From the NCBI GenBank assembly GCA_949358305.1, contig OX442314.1, positions 1,333,887-1,397,886 on the forward strand: a stretch of DNA of 64,000 nucleotides, in the 5' to 3' direction. This DNA comes from Strigamia acuminata. Lineage: Eukaryota > Arthropoda > Chilopoda > Geophilomorpha > Linotaeniidae. The notes under the pieces are model-generated. The model did not search any database. It had not been told where the DNA came from and saw nothing but the letters and a program-made list of their open reading frames with translations. A program made the position numbers and the translations under genes. Positions 24,701-36,800 of the stretch are shown in pieces (positions within the stretch are counted from its first letter, which is position 1; the number at the start of each line of letters is the position of its first letter).

Positions 24701-27142
24701 GTCTCGAGAGTCTGTGGATCTACAACCTGGCCTAATCTGACCTAATTCAAATCTAAATTTGAATCTGAATTTTGCGTTTTCTTTATTGTTTCAACATTAT
24801 AGGAGTTTCTTTTTGTTAAACAGTTATATTTTTAATTCTTGTTGGTTGTTAATTGCGTCCTGGTGCGTTGCCATAAACACCAAACACTTCGCGGACATTC
24901 ATCCACGTTGACGGACATCATTACCGACGCCCGCGCCAAAAGCCCGTGTCGCGCTCACCCCCATCGCATCACGTGCATTATCGCGCGTCGTAACGCGCTC
25001 AAACGCGTAGATCGCGAGCAAAGACACACTCATGTCCATATGTTGCTGAGGACTTTGCTCACGGTCGCGCGTCGACGTCGAAACGTGTCGAAACAAGCCG
25101 AAAAATGCAGGCAACCACGCGCGCGTCATGGGGTTTAAATAAGCGAACGGATGTCGGTGCGGAAACTTATTTTCGGGACGAGTCGTTAGGGCTGCTGTCG
25201 TCGCCGCTCAACGGCCCCAACTGCTCCCATTCGCCGGTAGACCGAGCGAGAACGGGTGCGTTCTATTTCCGATTCATTTATTTATTATTTTGACCGACCC
25301 GAAGGCCAGTCTGAGACCGAGAGAGGTGTTTGTTTAGAAAGGACCCCCTATCGCCATACGCGAGAACCCGGCTACCACGCCGCTCGGCGGGTACTGCGCC
25401 GCTCGACCAAGCGGCGGGCCCGAGTTCCGCATTCGATCTGAAAGCGTTCGTGAAGCCCGTTGAACGTGTTCGGAGAGACTTCCGTCGACTATGACGGCGC
25501 CAGACCACCGTGAGATGAAAATAAAATACGAAACGGCTGATTTTCTGTGAAATTTTTATTACGACGAGTTGCGACGAAGATAACCTAATTAACGGTTAAA
25601 GCACGAACCGCAAAGTCGGTTCCACGACCGGAGAACTAAAATTTTAATCGTCTTTCCTTTTGCGTGTAATATTTTTTTTTTACCCCGTACCGATCGCCAC
25701 ACCGGACACGAGTAGAATGCACGCGACCGCACGCGCGCTGCGAGGTTTAGACGGACGAAGAAATGCCGGTGCGGGAGCCTTTTTTCGGGGCGAGTCGTCG
25801 GGGCTACCGCCGCCGCTGCCGCCGCTCAACGACGCCACCCGCCCCTAGTCTCGCCGGGACGGGAGCGTTCTATTTCCGATTTATTCATTTATTTGTTATT
25901 TTGACCGGCCCGAAGGCCAGTCTGAGCCCGAGACCGATTGGGGACCTGTCGACCACCCATTTGGTGCACAAGCATAAATACCGCACCACCGACCGATCCT
26001 CGGGTGGGAGAGGCGAATGCCATCTTGTCATCCAACGGGGATCGAGCGGCGCACGAGACGGGGGCGACGGCCCTCTCACTTTGGTCTCGATCTGAGGATC
26101 CCCTCAAAATCCGTAGAACGCGATGATTGAAACTAACGCCTACTACGACGGCACGAGACCCCCGGAAGATGAAAATAAAATGCATAACGGCTGATTTTCT
26201 ATAAAAATTTTATTCCAACGAATTACGACGAAGATAACCTAATTAACGGTTAAAGCACGAGCCGCAAAGTCGGTGCCACGACCGGAGAATTAAAATTTTA
26301 ATCGTCTTTCCTTTTTCGGGTGATCTATGCCGATCGCCACATCGGACACGAGTAGAATGCACGCGACCGCACGCGCACTGCGAGGTTTAGACGAGCAAAC
26401 GGATGCCGGCGCGGGAGCTTATCTTTTGCGACGAGTCGTCGGGGTTGCCGCTGCCACCACCACCGCCACCGTCCAGCGACCCCAACCGCCTTTATTCGCC
26501 GACTCGTTTATTTATTTATTTATTTATTTATTTGTTTATTTTTTTTGACCGGCCCGAAGGCCGGTCTGAGACCGAGAGGTGCTCTCGACAAAGATGTGTC
26601 CACCGTTGGATGCAAGAACTCGGGTACCGCGCCACTCGACGGGTACTGCGCCGCTCGGACGAGCCACGGCCCCTCGTTCCGCTGGCGATCTGGAAACTCC
26701 CACAAAGTCCGTCGAACGCATCGAGCGAGACTCGCTCCGATTATGACGGCGCAAGACCCCCGAAAGATGAAAATGAAATACGGAAATGTCAATTTTCCGT
26801 AAAAATTTTATTCCGATAAATTGCGACGACGATAATCTAATTAACGATTAAAGCACGAACCGCGAAGTCGGTTCCACAACCGGAGAATTAAAATTTTAAT
26901 CGTCTTTCTTTTTCGTGTGATATTTTTTTTACCTCGTACCGGTCGCTACATCGGACACGAGTAGAATGCACGCGACCGCACGCGCTGCGAGGATTAGACG
27001 GACGAAGGACGCACGAAGGGATGCCGACGCGGGACTTTATTTTCGGGGCGAGTCATCGAGGTTGCCGCTGCCGCCGCCACTCACTCGACGACCCCAGCTG
27101 CCACTATTCGCCGGGACGAACGCGTTCTATTTCCCGACCTAC

Positions 27143-27193
<51 letters not shown>

Positions 27194-28145
27194 TTCATTT
27201 ATTTATTTATTTATTTATTTTGACCGACCCGAAGGCCAGTCTGAGACCGACGAAGCAAGGGAGGTTTAAAAAAGACGGGTATCGGATACCGTGCCGCTCG
27301 GCGGGTACTGGCGCCGCTCGACCGAGCGACGGGCCCGAGTTCCGCATTCGATCTGAAAGTGTCGGCAAAACCCATCGAACGTGTTCGGGAAGACTCCCGT
27401 CCACAACGACGGCGCGAGACCCCCGGAAGATGAAAATAAAATACGAAACGGCTGATTTTCTGTGAAATTTTTATTACGACGAGTTGCGACGAAGATAACC
27501 TAATTAACGGTTAAAGCACGAACCGCAAAGTCGGTTCCACGACCGGAGAATTAAAACTTTAATCGTCTTTCTTTTTCGGGTGATCTTTTTTTTACTCTGT
27601 ACCGATCGCCACACCGGACACGAGTAGAATGCACGCGACCGCACGCGCTGCGAGGTTTAGACGGACGAAGGAATGCTGGTGCGGGAGCTTATTTTCGGGG
27701 CGAGTCGTCGGGGCTACCGCCGCCGCTGCCGCCGCTCAACGACGCCACCCGCCCCTAGTCTCGCCGGGACGGGGGCGTTCTATTTTCGATTTATTCATTT
27801 ATTTGTTATTTTGACCGGCCCGAAGGCCAGTCCGAGACCGTGACGAAGCAAGGGAGTTATTTGATCGGATACCGCGCCGCTCGGCGGGTACTGGCGCCGC
27901 TCGACCGAGCGGCGGGCCCGAGTTCCGCGTCCGATCTGAAAGCATTCGCGAAGCCCGTCGAACGTGTTCGGGAAGACTCCCGTCCACAACGACGACGCGA
28001 GACCCTCGGAAGATGAAAATAAAATACGATACGGCCGATTTTCTATAAAATTTTTATCCCGATAAGTCACGACGAAGATAATCCAATTAACCGTTAAAGC
28101 ACGGGTCGCGGAGTCGATTCCACGACCGGGGAATCAAATTTCGAC
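21738..28145 (-). repeat. Tandem array of ten ~0.6 kb retroposon-like units
   Basis: Three boxes recur in the same order. Box 1 (GACCGGCCCGAAGGCCAGTC and variants) starts at 21740, 22342, 22932, 23588, 24238, 25292, 25903, 26547, 27222 and 27813. Box 2 (GATAACCTAATTAACGGTTA) follows each by about 270 nt. Box 3 (CACGAGTAGAATGCACGCGA) follows box 2 by about 130 nt. Read on the minus strand, box 1 is an 8-bp hairpin closed by a UUCG tetraloop, immediately followed by an AAAATAATAAATAAA-type tail. Spacing is 590-674 nt except one 1054-nt unit (copy 5), which has unique sequence inserted and a decayed box 3. Between boxes the units vary. Short ORFs starting MHATARALRG recur on the + strand because box 3 is conserved, but they diverge in frame and are not supported as genes. 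Confidence 0.85.
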
Positions 28146-28499
28146 TGTCTGTCTTCCCCCGTTACCCGTTTTTTAATTCCGAGCGATGTCCGGCGCGCGC
28201 CCGTTCGCTCCCTCCCTCTACCCGGAATAGACAGACGCGAGAACGGAGCAAAATCTCTGACCTCGGCCCGTCCCGCCGCTAGTTTATTTATTTTCGACTT
28301 ATTTATTTATTTATTTATTTATTTATCTATTTATTATTTTGTTTGTTTATTTAATTATTCTATTTCATTTTATTTTTTTAATGAATTATTATTATTATTG
28401 TTGTTTAGCTAGAAGTATGCTACGTCGCGTGTCATTATCGCCATTGTTATCACCGGGCGTCGCGTCGGTTCATTCGCCAAAATCAGACAGACAGACACA
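28146..28499. other. Spacer with (TTTA)n, 5' region of the next gene
   Basis: (TTTA)n at about 28297-28335 and (ATT)n near 28386-28400. The last 100 nt probably form the 5' untranslated region of the gene starting at 28500; a GACA repeat lies just before the start codon. Confidence 0.4.
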
Positions 28500-29777
28500 A
28501 TGGACGCGACACGCGCTTCGCACACGGAGGTAAATTATTAAACCATTACTTGTAAAATGTTATTTTGTCAATTGGCCGCGTTCGCGTTTTGCGTGCGCAG
28601 AATGCACGAACTCACCGAGTTACTCGCGTAAACGTTAGCGTCGCCGTTGTTCTCGTCGCTAGACGAAACGACCAATTTGACGAATGGACGAACGAGTTTA
28701 ACGAATTTGATAAAACTTAACGAGTGGACGAGATTAACGAATGAATGAATAAATAAAAAAAAATAAAGAAATAAATAGGCGTTTGTTTCGGGGCAATTCG
28801 TATAGTGCAACGAGTCGTGCGGTGAAACTATAGCGCCCCCCTCTCGCTCGTCCTTCGGTCTCTTTTCCTCACCTCCACCCCTTCTTCTTTCGGTTTTACC
28901 GCGCTCGCGCTTCGATTTAATTCAATTTAATTTAATTTATTCCTTCTCTACAGATGCCGATCGAAAACGAGAGCGAGAGTGGGAGCGAGAACGAGGCGCT
29001 GACGCAGCTGCAGCCGCCGCAGTCGCAGCTACCGTCGCAACCACCGTCACCGGGGACGTCGGAGACGCCGACGCAGCCACAGTCGCCGGAGACGCAGCGA
29101 ACGGTAAAGCGTCCCGGGGAAGCGGGCGATCCGGCGCCAACCAAAAAGGTATCCCGTCAAGATTGTCGTCGTTCATTCGTCTATTCATTCGCCTATTCCC
29201 CCTCCATTTTCCAGCCGCGTCAAGACGGAGAATCGTCGCCAGCGCGCGTCGTCGCCTCGTCGTCGAGCGACGCCGTCCCATCTACGTCGTCCGCCGCTCC
29301 CTTGTCGGGCGGGCTGGAGGCTCCGGCAAAGACAGTGGCGGAGGAGGGAGAGGGCGAAGAAGGAGGAGAGGGAGGAGAAGGAGAAGAAGAGGAAGAAGAA
29401 GAAGATGAAGAGGAAGAGGAGGAAGAGAGCGACGACCGAGACGTCGCCGATGGAGTCGAGTTGCTCCCGGCTGGAGGCCCCGTGTTCTCGCGTTTGGCGT
29501 TGGACGCGCACCGCGCTATAGTTAGAATGCTGATGCGCATGGTGAGTGAGTCAGTCGGTGGAAAACGTTCACCGTGCATGTACGCACCTTTTTTTCCCCG
29601 TATTTCGACAAACATTCGTTTTTTTTTTTTTTTTTTTTTTTTTAGCCGCCACCCAACACTGGTGGCTCCTCCGACGCACCGGCGGTTACCCGCGAGTCGA
29701 AGAAACGGGACAGTGAGCGAATTCTCCACTAAGCGCCTCTTCGAATACTCATCTTTTCTTCTCTCATTTCAGAATAG
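28500..29777 (+). CDS. Acidic low-complexity protein of unknown function, four or five exons
   Basis: Model: 28500-28529, 28954-29148, 29215-29541, 29646-29695, 29773-29777, about 202 residues. The first three junctions are phase 0. Donors are GTAAAT, GTATCC, GTGAGT and GTGAGC; acceptors are CTCTACAG, TTTTCCAG, a long T tract then TAG, and TCATTTCAG. If the last intron is not used, the frame instead ends at TAA 29730-29732 with 12 more residues. The protein begins MDATRASHTE, then a Ser/Glu and Pro/Gln-rich part, a Glu/Gly then Glu-only run (encoded by GAA/GAG repeats at about 29336-29430), and a short hydrophobic-basic helix (ALDAHRAIVRMLMRM). No known family is recognised. An AATAAA follows at 29966. 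Confidence 0.65.
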
Positions 29778-30018
29778 ATGGATAGGCAGATAAAGGCGAC
29801 ATCGAGGATCGAAACGGCCAATATTTCATTTTATTTCATTTCATTTCATCTTTATTTTATTTTATTTTATTTTATTTTATTTTATTTTTTTATGTATTCG
29901 ATTTGTTTATTAATTTGTTTGTTTGTTTTCATTTGTTTTCATCGATTCGTTTAAAATGCTAGACGAATAAAAAATAAATAAATAGATAAACGAACTCGGT
30001 TGTTGTTGCGTGGCTTCT
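29778..30018. other. 3' flank with (TTTTA)n and poly(A) signal
   Basis: (TTTTA)n repeat at about 29850-29890 and AATAAA at 29966-29971 for the upstream gene. The stretch ends at the TTAA that bounds the large inverted repeat. Confidence 0.6.
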
Positions 30019-30022
30019 TTAA

Positions 30023-30500
30023 GCGAGCTCGGGGTTGCCTCGCACGCACGAGGGGCGCACCGGTAGTTACTTCCGTGGTGTTGCGCCGTGCACACCGTGC
30101 GCCGACGGTAGTTTGCGCGCATTGTCTGTCGCGCGACCCACTCGGTCTATCGGTACGGAGGCATCGTCGTGGTTCGTATTTTGGAGCGGCCGTGTCTGGC
30201 CTCGAGAGGGAGAGGAGGGGGAGGAGGAGGAGGGAGGGGAGACGGTGACAAATATTTATTTTGAAACAAATTACCGGGACTACCGGCGCTCGTTGGCGCC
30301 CGTTGTCCCGTGCGGGCCGTTAACGGGCCGCCGACGATCCCGCAACGGCCCCGTAACGGCCCGTACGGGCCGTTAACGGGCCGCACGAGGTTGGCGAGGC
30401 CGCCGCACGGGCCGCCGACGGTCCCGTAACGACCCCGTTAACGGCCCGTGCGGGCCGTTAACGGGCCGCCGACGGTCCCGTCACGATCCCGTAACGGCCC
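30023..30500 (+). repeat. Left terminal inverted repeat
   Basis: Starts GCGAGCTCGGGGTTGCC right after TTAA and includes a GAGGAG-rich tract, a short AT-rich patch (CAAATATTTATTTTG) and the first satellite monomers. Comparison with 40499-40020 reveals one difference (G versus A in the motif CCGTGCGGGCC) over the length I aligned by eye. Confidence 0.85.
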
Positions 30501-32040
30501 GTACAAGCCGTTAACGGGCCGCCGACGGTCCCGTCACGATCCCGTCACGGCCCGTGCGGGCCGTTAACGGGCCGCCAACGGTCCCGTCACGATCCCGTCA
30601 CGGCTCGTGCGGGCCGTTAACGGGCCGCCGACGGTCCCGTCACGATCCCGTCACGGCCCGTGCGGGCCGTTAACGGGCTGCCGACGGTCCCGTCACGATC
30701 CCGTCAACGGCCCGCATGGAATCGTACGGGCCGTTAACGGGCCGCCGACGGTCCCGTCACGGTCCCGTCACGATCCCGTAACGGCCCGTACAAGCCGTTA
30801 ACGGGCCGCCGACGGTCCCGTCACGATCCCGTCACGGCCCGTGCGGGCCGTTAACGGGCCGCCGACGGTCCCGTCACGATCCCGTCACGGCCCGTGCGGG
30901 CCGTTAACGGGCCGCCGACGGTCCCGTCACGATCCCGTCACGGCCCGTGCGGGCCGTTAACGGGCCGCCAACGGTCCCGTCACGATCCCGTCACGGCCCG
31001 TGCGGGCCGTTAACGGGCCGCCGACGGTCCCGTCACGATCCCGTCACGGCCTGTGCGGGCCGTTAACGGGCCGTTAACGGGCCGTTAACGGGCCGTTAAC
31101 GGCCCGTTAACGGCGTAAAACCAAAAACAGGATTCGAGATTAATGTCTATGAATGTTGTACGCGTTTTCACGTACGTGTTGTCGGTTGTTGATTTTTTCG
31201 ATTTACGCCGTAACGGCCCGTTAACGGCCCGTTAACGGCCCGTCAACGGCCCGTCAACGGCCCGCATGGAGTCGTACGGGCCGTTAACGGGATCGTGACG
31301 GTCCCGTCACGATCCCGTCACGGCCCGTGCGGGCCGTTAACGGGCCGCCGACAGTCCCGTCACGATCCCGTCACGGCCTTCGTTCCCGGACTTCGGCTCG
31401 CCGACGGCCCGTACGACCTCACGCGGGCCGTTAACGGGCCGTTAACGGGCCGTTAACGGCCCGTTAACGGCCCGTTAACGGCGTAAAACCAAAAACAGGA
31501 TTCGAGATTAATGTCTATGAATGTTGTACGCGTTTTCACGTACGTGTTGTCGGTTGTTGATTTTTTCGATTTACGCCGTTAACGGCCCGTTAACGGCCCG
31601 TTAACGGCCCGTCAACGGCCCGCATGGAGTCGTACGGGCCGTTAACGGGCCGCCGACGGTCCCGTCACGGTCCCGTCACGGCGCGTGCGGGCCGTTAACG
31701 GGCCGCCAACGGTCCCGTCACGATCCCGTCACGGCCCGTGCGGGCCGTTAACGGGCCGCCGACGGTCCCGTCACGATCCCGTCACGGCCCGTGCGGGCCG
31801 TTAACGGCCCGTTAACGGCGTAAAACCAAAAACAGGATTCGAGATTAATGTCTATGAATGTTGTACGCGTTTTCACGTACGTGTTGTCGGTTGTTGATTT
31901 TTTCGATTTACGCCGTAACGGCCCGTTAACGGCCCGTCAACGGCCCGCATGGAGTCGTTCGGGCCGTTAACGGGCCGCCGACGGTCCCGTCACGATCCCG
32001 TAACGGCCCGTTACGGCCAAGGGCCGTAACGGGATAACTG
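30301..32040 (+). repeat. GC-rich palindromic satellite, + orientation, with three spacers
   Basis: Monomers of roughly 50-53 nt are built from GGGCCGTTAACGGGCC dyads followed by GCCGACGGTCCCGTCACG. Three copies of a low-GC ~97-nt spacer (31114-31210, 31482-31578, 31819-31915) are embedded, each flanked by runs of the 11-nt GGGCCGTTAAC motif. Open frames here are repeat artefacts. Confidence 0.9.
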
Positions 32041-33660
32041 AGAGAGTCGGGTGCGAGACCACGTGACCCGGAGTGTGGTTTTTGGGGGCGAGGGCCGTCC
32101 TCCGACCGCGCCGTGACGCGCCCCGGGTCGGATCAAGAGGCGACCCGGTCGGAAACCGAACCTCGGGGTTCCTCGGGGCGTGGTTTTTTGGGGAGGGGGG
32201 GGGGGGGGGGGATTGGGTCGCGTGCTCCGACCGCGCCGCAACGCGCCGTGGGTCGGTCACCAACCTTTGTCAATATTTTATAAATTTCCACGGAATTTCA
32301 ACAATGTTTTACATAAGTCCGTCAAATCGGGCAGAAATATCCCGTACAATGTCGCTGCAATTCTGTGGAAATTTATCAGATATTGACAAAATTCGGTGAC
32401 GGGCGGAAGGGCGATTCCCGGGCGGAAGAGAGAGAGAGAGAGAGAAAGGGGGGACGGCCGGCGCCTACGCCGACGGGGCGCGGAGGGCGAGTGCACTGTT
32501 CACGCATGTGGGCGCGTGTGGACGCTCGATTTACTGGCGCGTTGGACAAGTCAAAAAAAATTTCCCAATGTCTGACAAAAATTCCATCGAATCACGGCAA
32601 TATTTGACAACACTTGCACAGATTTTTAGCAACATTCACCGGCGAGGTCGTTGATGAACTCGCTTTACCCCGATGAATCTCGCGCGACAACAACCCTGCG
32701 AAAATACCAAATCTCGTACGAATAATAAACACGGCGCAAACCGCACAAAAATCCACGACATAAAATCGAATGTCGTCTATCGGCACTCTCAGCATTCCCC
32801 CGGACATTTTCCGGAAGAGTTTGGTCCGGCCGGAATCCGAGGAATAGTCACTCCCAAAGTGCGGATTTTGCGGGTGCACTCGCTTCCGAAGGATAGGCAA
32901 AGCAGGCGTGCGGACGCGACGCCCGGACGCGGCCGGACGGGGACCAGTCGGCGCTTAACCTTGGGGTATGTGTGCGGATTTTGTCGGGGGCGAAAGGGTC
33001 CCGCTTTTTAACATTACGGCGGCCTATACGTTGTTTCGTTGATCGCGACTGTGATGCGGAATTTGCGGATGTTGTTTTGGCCGAGTAGTTCGTGCGACCG
33101 AGCGCGTTTTGTTCGTTGCTTTTCGGTGTTCGGTGGGTTTTGTGACCGGTCAAGGGTTTCGCTAAAACGTGGTTTTTGTGACGGGAGGGAGGGGGGATCG
33201 GTTCATGTGCTCCGAACGCGCCGCGACGCGCCGTGACTTGGGCCAAAAACGACCCGGTCGGAAACCGGGTCCCGGGCTTCGTCGAGGCGTGGTTTTTGAG
33301 AACGGGGGGAGGGGGGGATCGGGTCGCGTGCTCCGAAAGCGCCGCGACGCGCCGTGACTTGGGCCAAAAACGACCCGGTCGGAAACCGGGTCCCGGGCTT
33401 CGTCGAGGCGTGGTCCCGATCGGGACAAACTCTTCCGGAAAATGTCCGGTGGAATGTTGAGAGTGTCGATGGACGACGTTCGAGTTTATATCGTAAGTAA
33501 GTAAGTATCTGACAAAACTTGCACAGAATTTTGTCAACATTTGATAAATTTCCACAGAATTTAACGTTGTTTTGCTAAAACCTGCGGAAACGTGTCTAGT
33601 CGGGCAGAAACGTCTCGTAAAATGTTGCTGAAATTCCGTGGAAATTTGTCAAAAATTGAC
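32041..33660. other. Centre (loop region) of the inverted structure
   Basis: Mixed sequence: a GC-rich module with a G run (32190-32211), AT-rich stretches with motifs such as GGGCAGAAATATCCCGTA and TTGTCAATATTTTATAAATT, a CT/AG-rich patch (32428-32446) and a unique part around 32850-33170. A TTAA at 32955-32958 marks the start of the segment that is duplicated after 40503. No gene supported. Confidence 0.6.
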
Positions 33661-33899
33661 AAAAGTTGGTGACCGACCCACATCGCGTTGCGGCGCGGTC
33701 GGAGCACGCGACCCGATCCCCCCCCCCCCCCCTCCCCCCGTCCCCAAAAAACCACGCCTCGAGGAACCCCGAGGTTCGGTTTCCGACCGGGTCGCCTCTT
33801 GATCCGACTCGGGGCGCGTCACGGCGCGGTCGGAGGACGGCCCTCGCCCCCAAAAACCACACTCCGGGTCACGTGGTCTCGCACCCGACTCTTTCAGTT

Positions 33900-36800
33900 T
33901 TCCCGTTTTCAGCCCGTTACGGGATCGTGACGGGACTGTCGGCGGCCCGTTAACGGCCCGCACGAGCCGTGACGGGATCGTGACGGGACCGTTGGCGGCC
34001 CGTTAACGGCCCGCACGGGCCGTGACGGGATCGTGACGGGACCGTCGGCGGCCCGTTAACGGCCCGTACGACTCCATGCGGGCCGTTGACGGGCCGTTGA
34101 CGGGCCGTTAACGGGCCGTTAACGGGCCGTTACGGCGTAAATCGAAAAAATCAACAACCGACAACACGTACGTGAAAACGCGTACAACATTCATAGACAT
34201 TAATCTCGAATCCTGTTTTTGGTTTTACGCCGTTAACGGGCCGTTAACGGCCCGTTAACGGCCCGTTAACGGCCCGCGTGAGGTCGTACGGGCCGTCGGC
34301 GAGCCGAAGTCCGGGAACGAAGGCCGTGACGGGATCGTGACGGGACCGTCAGCGGCCCGTTAACGGCCCGTGCGGGCCGTTGCGGGATCGTGACGGGATC
34401 GTCGACGGCCCGTTAACGGCCCGTGCGGGCCGTTGCGGGCCGTTGACGGGCCGTTGACGGGCCGTTAACGGGCCGTTAACGGGCCGTTACGGCGTGAATC
34501 GAAAAAATCAACAACCGACAACACGTACATGAAAACGCGTACAACATTCATAGACATTAATCTCGAATCCTGTTTTCGGTTTTGCCCCGTTAACGGGCCG
34601 TTAACGGGCCGTTAACGGGCCGTTAACGGCCCGTGCGGGCCGTTGCGGGATCGTGACGGGACCGTCGACGGCCCGTTAACGGCCCGTGCGGGCCGTTGCG
34701 GGATCGTGACGGGACCGTCAGCGGCCCGTTAACGGCCCGTGCGGGCCGTTGCGGGATCGTGACGGGATCGTCGACGGCCCGTTAACGGCCCGTGCGGGCC
34801 GTTGCGGGATCGTGACGGGACCGTCAGCGGCCCGTTAACGGCCCGTGCGGGCCGTTGCGGGATCGTGACGGGATCGTCGACGGCCCGTTAACGGCCCGTG
34901 CGGGCCGTTGCGGGCCGTTGACGGGCCGTTGACGGGCCGTTAACGGGCCGTTAACGGGCCGTTACGGCGTGAATCGAAAAAATCAACAACCGACAACACG
35001 TACATGAAAACGCGTACAACATTCATAGACATTAATCTCGAATCCTGTTTTTGGTTTTACGCCGTTAACGGGCCGTTAACGGGCCGTTAACGGCCCGTCA
35101 ACGGCCCGCGTGAGGTCGTACGGGCCGTCGGCGAGCCGAAGTCCGGGAACGAAGGCCGTGACGGGATCGTGACGGGACCGTCAGCGGCCCGTTAACGGCC
35201 CGTGCGGGCCGTTGCGGGATCGTGACGGGATCGTCGACGGCCCGTTAACGGCCCGTGCGGGCCGTTGCGGGCCGTTGACGGGCCGTTGACGGGCCGTTGA
35301 CGGGCCGTTAACGGGCCGTTAACGGGCCGTTACGGCGTAAATCGAAAAAATCAACAACCGACAACACGTACGTGAAAACGCGTACAACATTCATAGACAT
35401 TAATCTCGAATCCTGTTTTCGGTTTTGCCCCGTTAACGGGCCGTTAACGGGCCGTTAACGGGCCGTTAACGGCCCGTGCGGGCCGTTGCGGGATCGTGAC
35501 GGGACCGTCGACGGCCCGTTAACGGCCCGTGCGGGCCGTTGCGGGATCGTGACGGGACCGTCAGCGGCCCGTTAACGGCCCGTGCGGGCCGTTGCGGGAT
35601 CGTGACGGGATCGTCGACGGCCCGTTAACGGCCCGTGCGGGCCGTTGCGGGATCGTGACGGGACCGTCAGCGGCCCGTTAACGGCCCGTGCGGGCCGTTG
35701 CGGGATCGTGACGGGATCGTCGACGGCCCGTTAACGGCCCGTGCGGGCCGTTGCGGGCCGTTGACGGGCCGTTGACGGGCCGTTAACGGGCCGTTAACGG
35801 GCCGTTACGGCGTGAATCGAAAAAATCAACAACCGACAACACGTACATGAAAACGCGTACAACATTCATAGACATTAATCTCGAATCCTGTTTTTGGTTT
35901 TACGCCGTTAACGGGCCGTTAACGGGCCGTTAACGGCCCGTTAACGGCCCGCGTGAGGTCGTACGGGCCGTCGGCGAGCCGAAGTCCGGGAACGAAGGCC
36001 GTGACGGGATCGTGACGGGACCGTCAGCGGCCCGTTAACGGCCCGTGCGGGCCGTTGCGGGATCGTGACGGGATCGTCGACGGCCCGTTAACGGCCCGTG
36101 CGGGCCGTTGCGGGCCGTTGACGGGCCGTTGACGGGCCGTTAACGGGCCGTTAACGGGCCGTTACGGCGTAAATCGAAAAAATCAACAACCGACAACACG
36201 TACGTGAAAACGCGTACAACATTCATAGACATTAATCTCGAATCCTGTTTTCGGTTTTGCCCCGTTAACGGGCCGTTAACGGGCCGTTAACGGGCCGTTA
36301 ACGGCCCGTGCGGGCCGTTGCGGGATCGTGACGGGACCGTCGACGGCCCGTTAACGGCCCGTGCGGGCCGTTGCGGGATCGTGACGGGACCGTCAGCGGC
36401 CCGTTAACGGCCCGTGCGGGCCGTTGCGGGATCGTGACGGGATCGTCGACGGCCCGTTAACGGCCCGTGCGGGCCGTTGCGGGATCGTGACGGGACCGTC
36501 AGCGGCCCGTTAACGGCCCGTGCGGGCCGTTGCGGGATCGTGACGGGATCGTCGACGGCCCGTTAACGGCCCGTGCGGGCCGTTGCGGGCCGTTGACGGG
36601 CCGTTGACGGGCCGTTAACGGGCCGTTAACGGGCCGTTACGGCGTGAATCGAAAAAATCAACAACCGACAACACGTACATGAAAACGCGTACAACATTCA
36701 TAGACATTAATCTCGAATCCTGTTTTTGGTTTTACGCCGTTAACGGGCCGTTAACGGGCCGTTAACGGCCCGTTAACGGCCCGCGTGAGGTCGTACGGGC

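Noticed and set aside
22149-27814. Recurrent small proteins starting MHATARALRG in the 0.6 kb units
   Set aside because: The shared start comes from a conserved DNA box; downstream frames shift between copies and run into TTTA microsatellite.
21738-28145. Hammerhead-type ribozyme in the GACCGG...CTGAGACCG box
   Set aside because: The CTGA is followed by GAC, not the NGA core, and no GAAA core strand is placed correctly. A simple UUCG hairpin explains the box.
33000-33160. Lys/Arg/Ser-rich minus-strand frame (GRRNVKKRDPF) duplicated at 40.5 kb as a gene remnant
   Set aside because: No family resemblance; its repetition is explained by the module duplication.
30035-33955. Open frames up to 235 codons in the satellite region
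   Set aside because: They follow repeat units, appear as inverted or direct duplicates, and have no domain signature.
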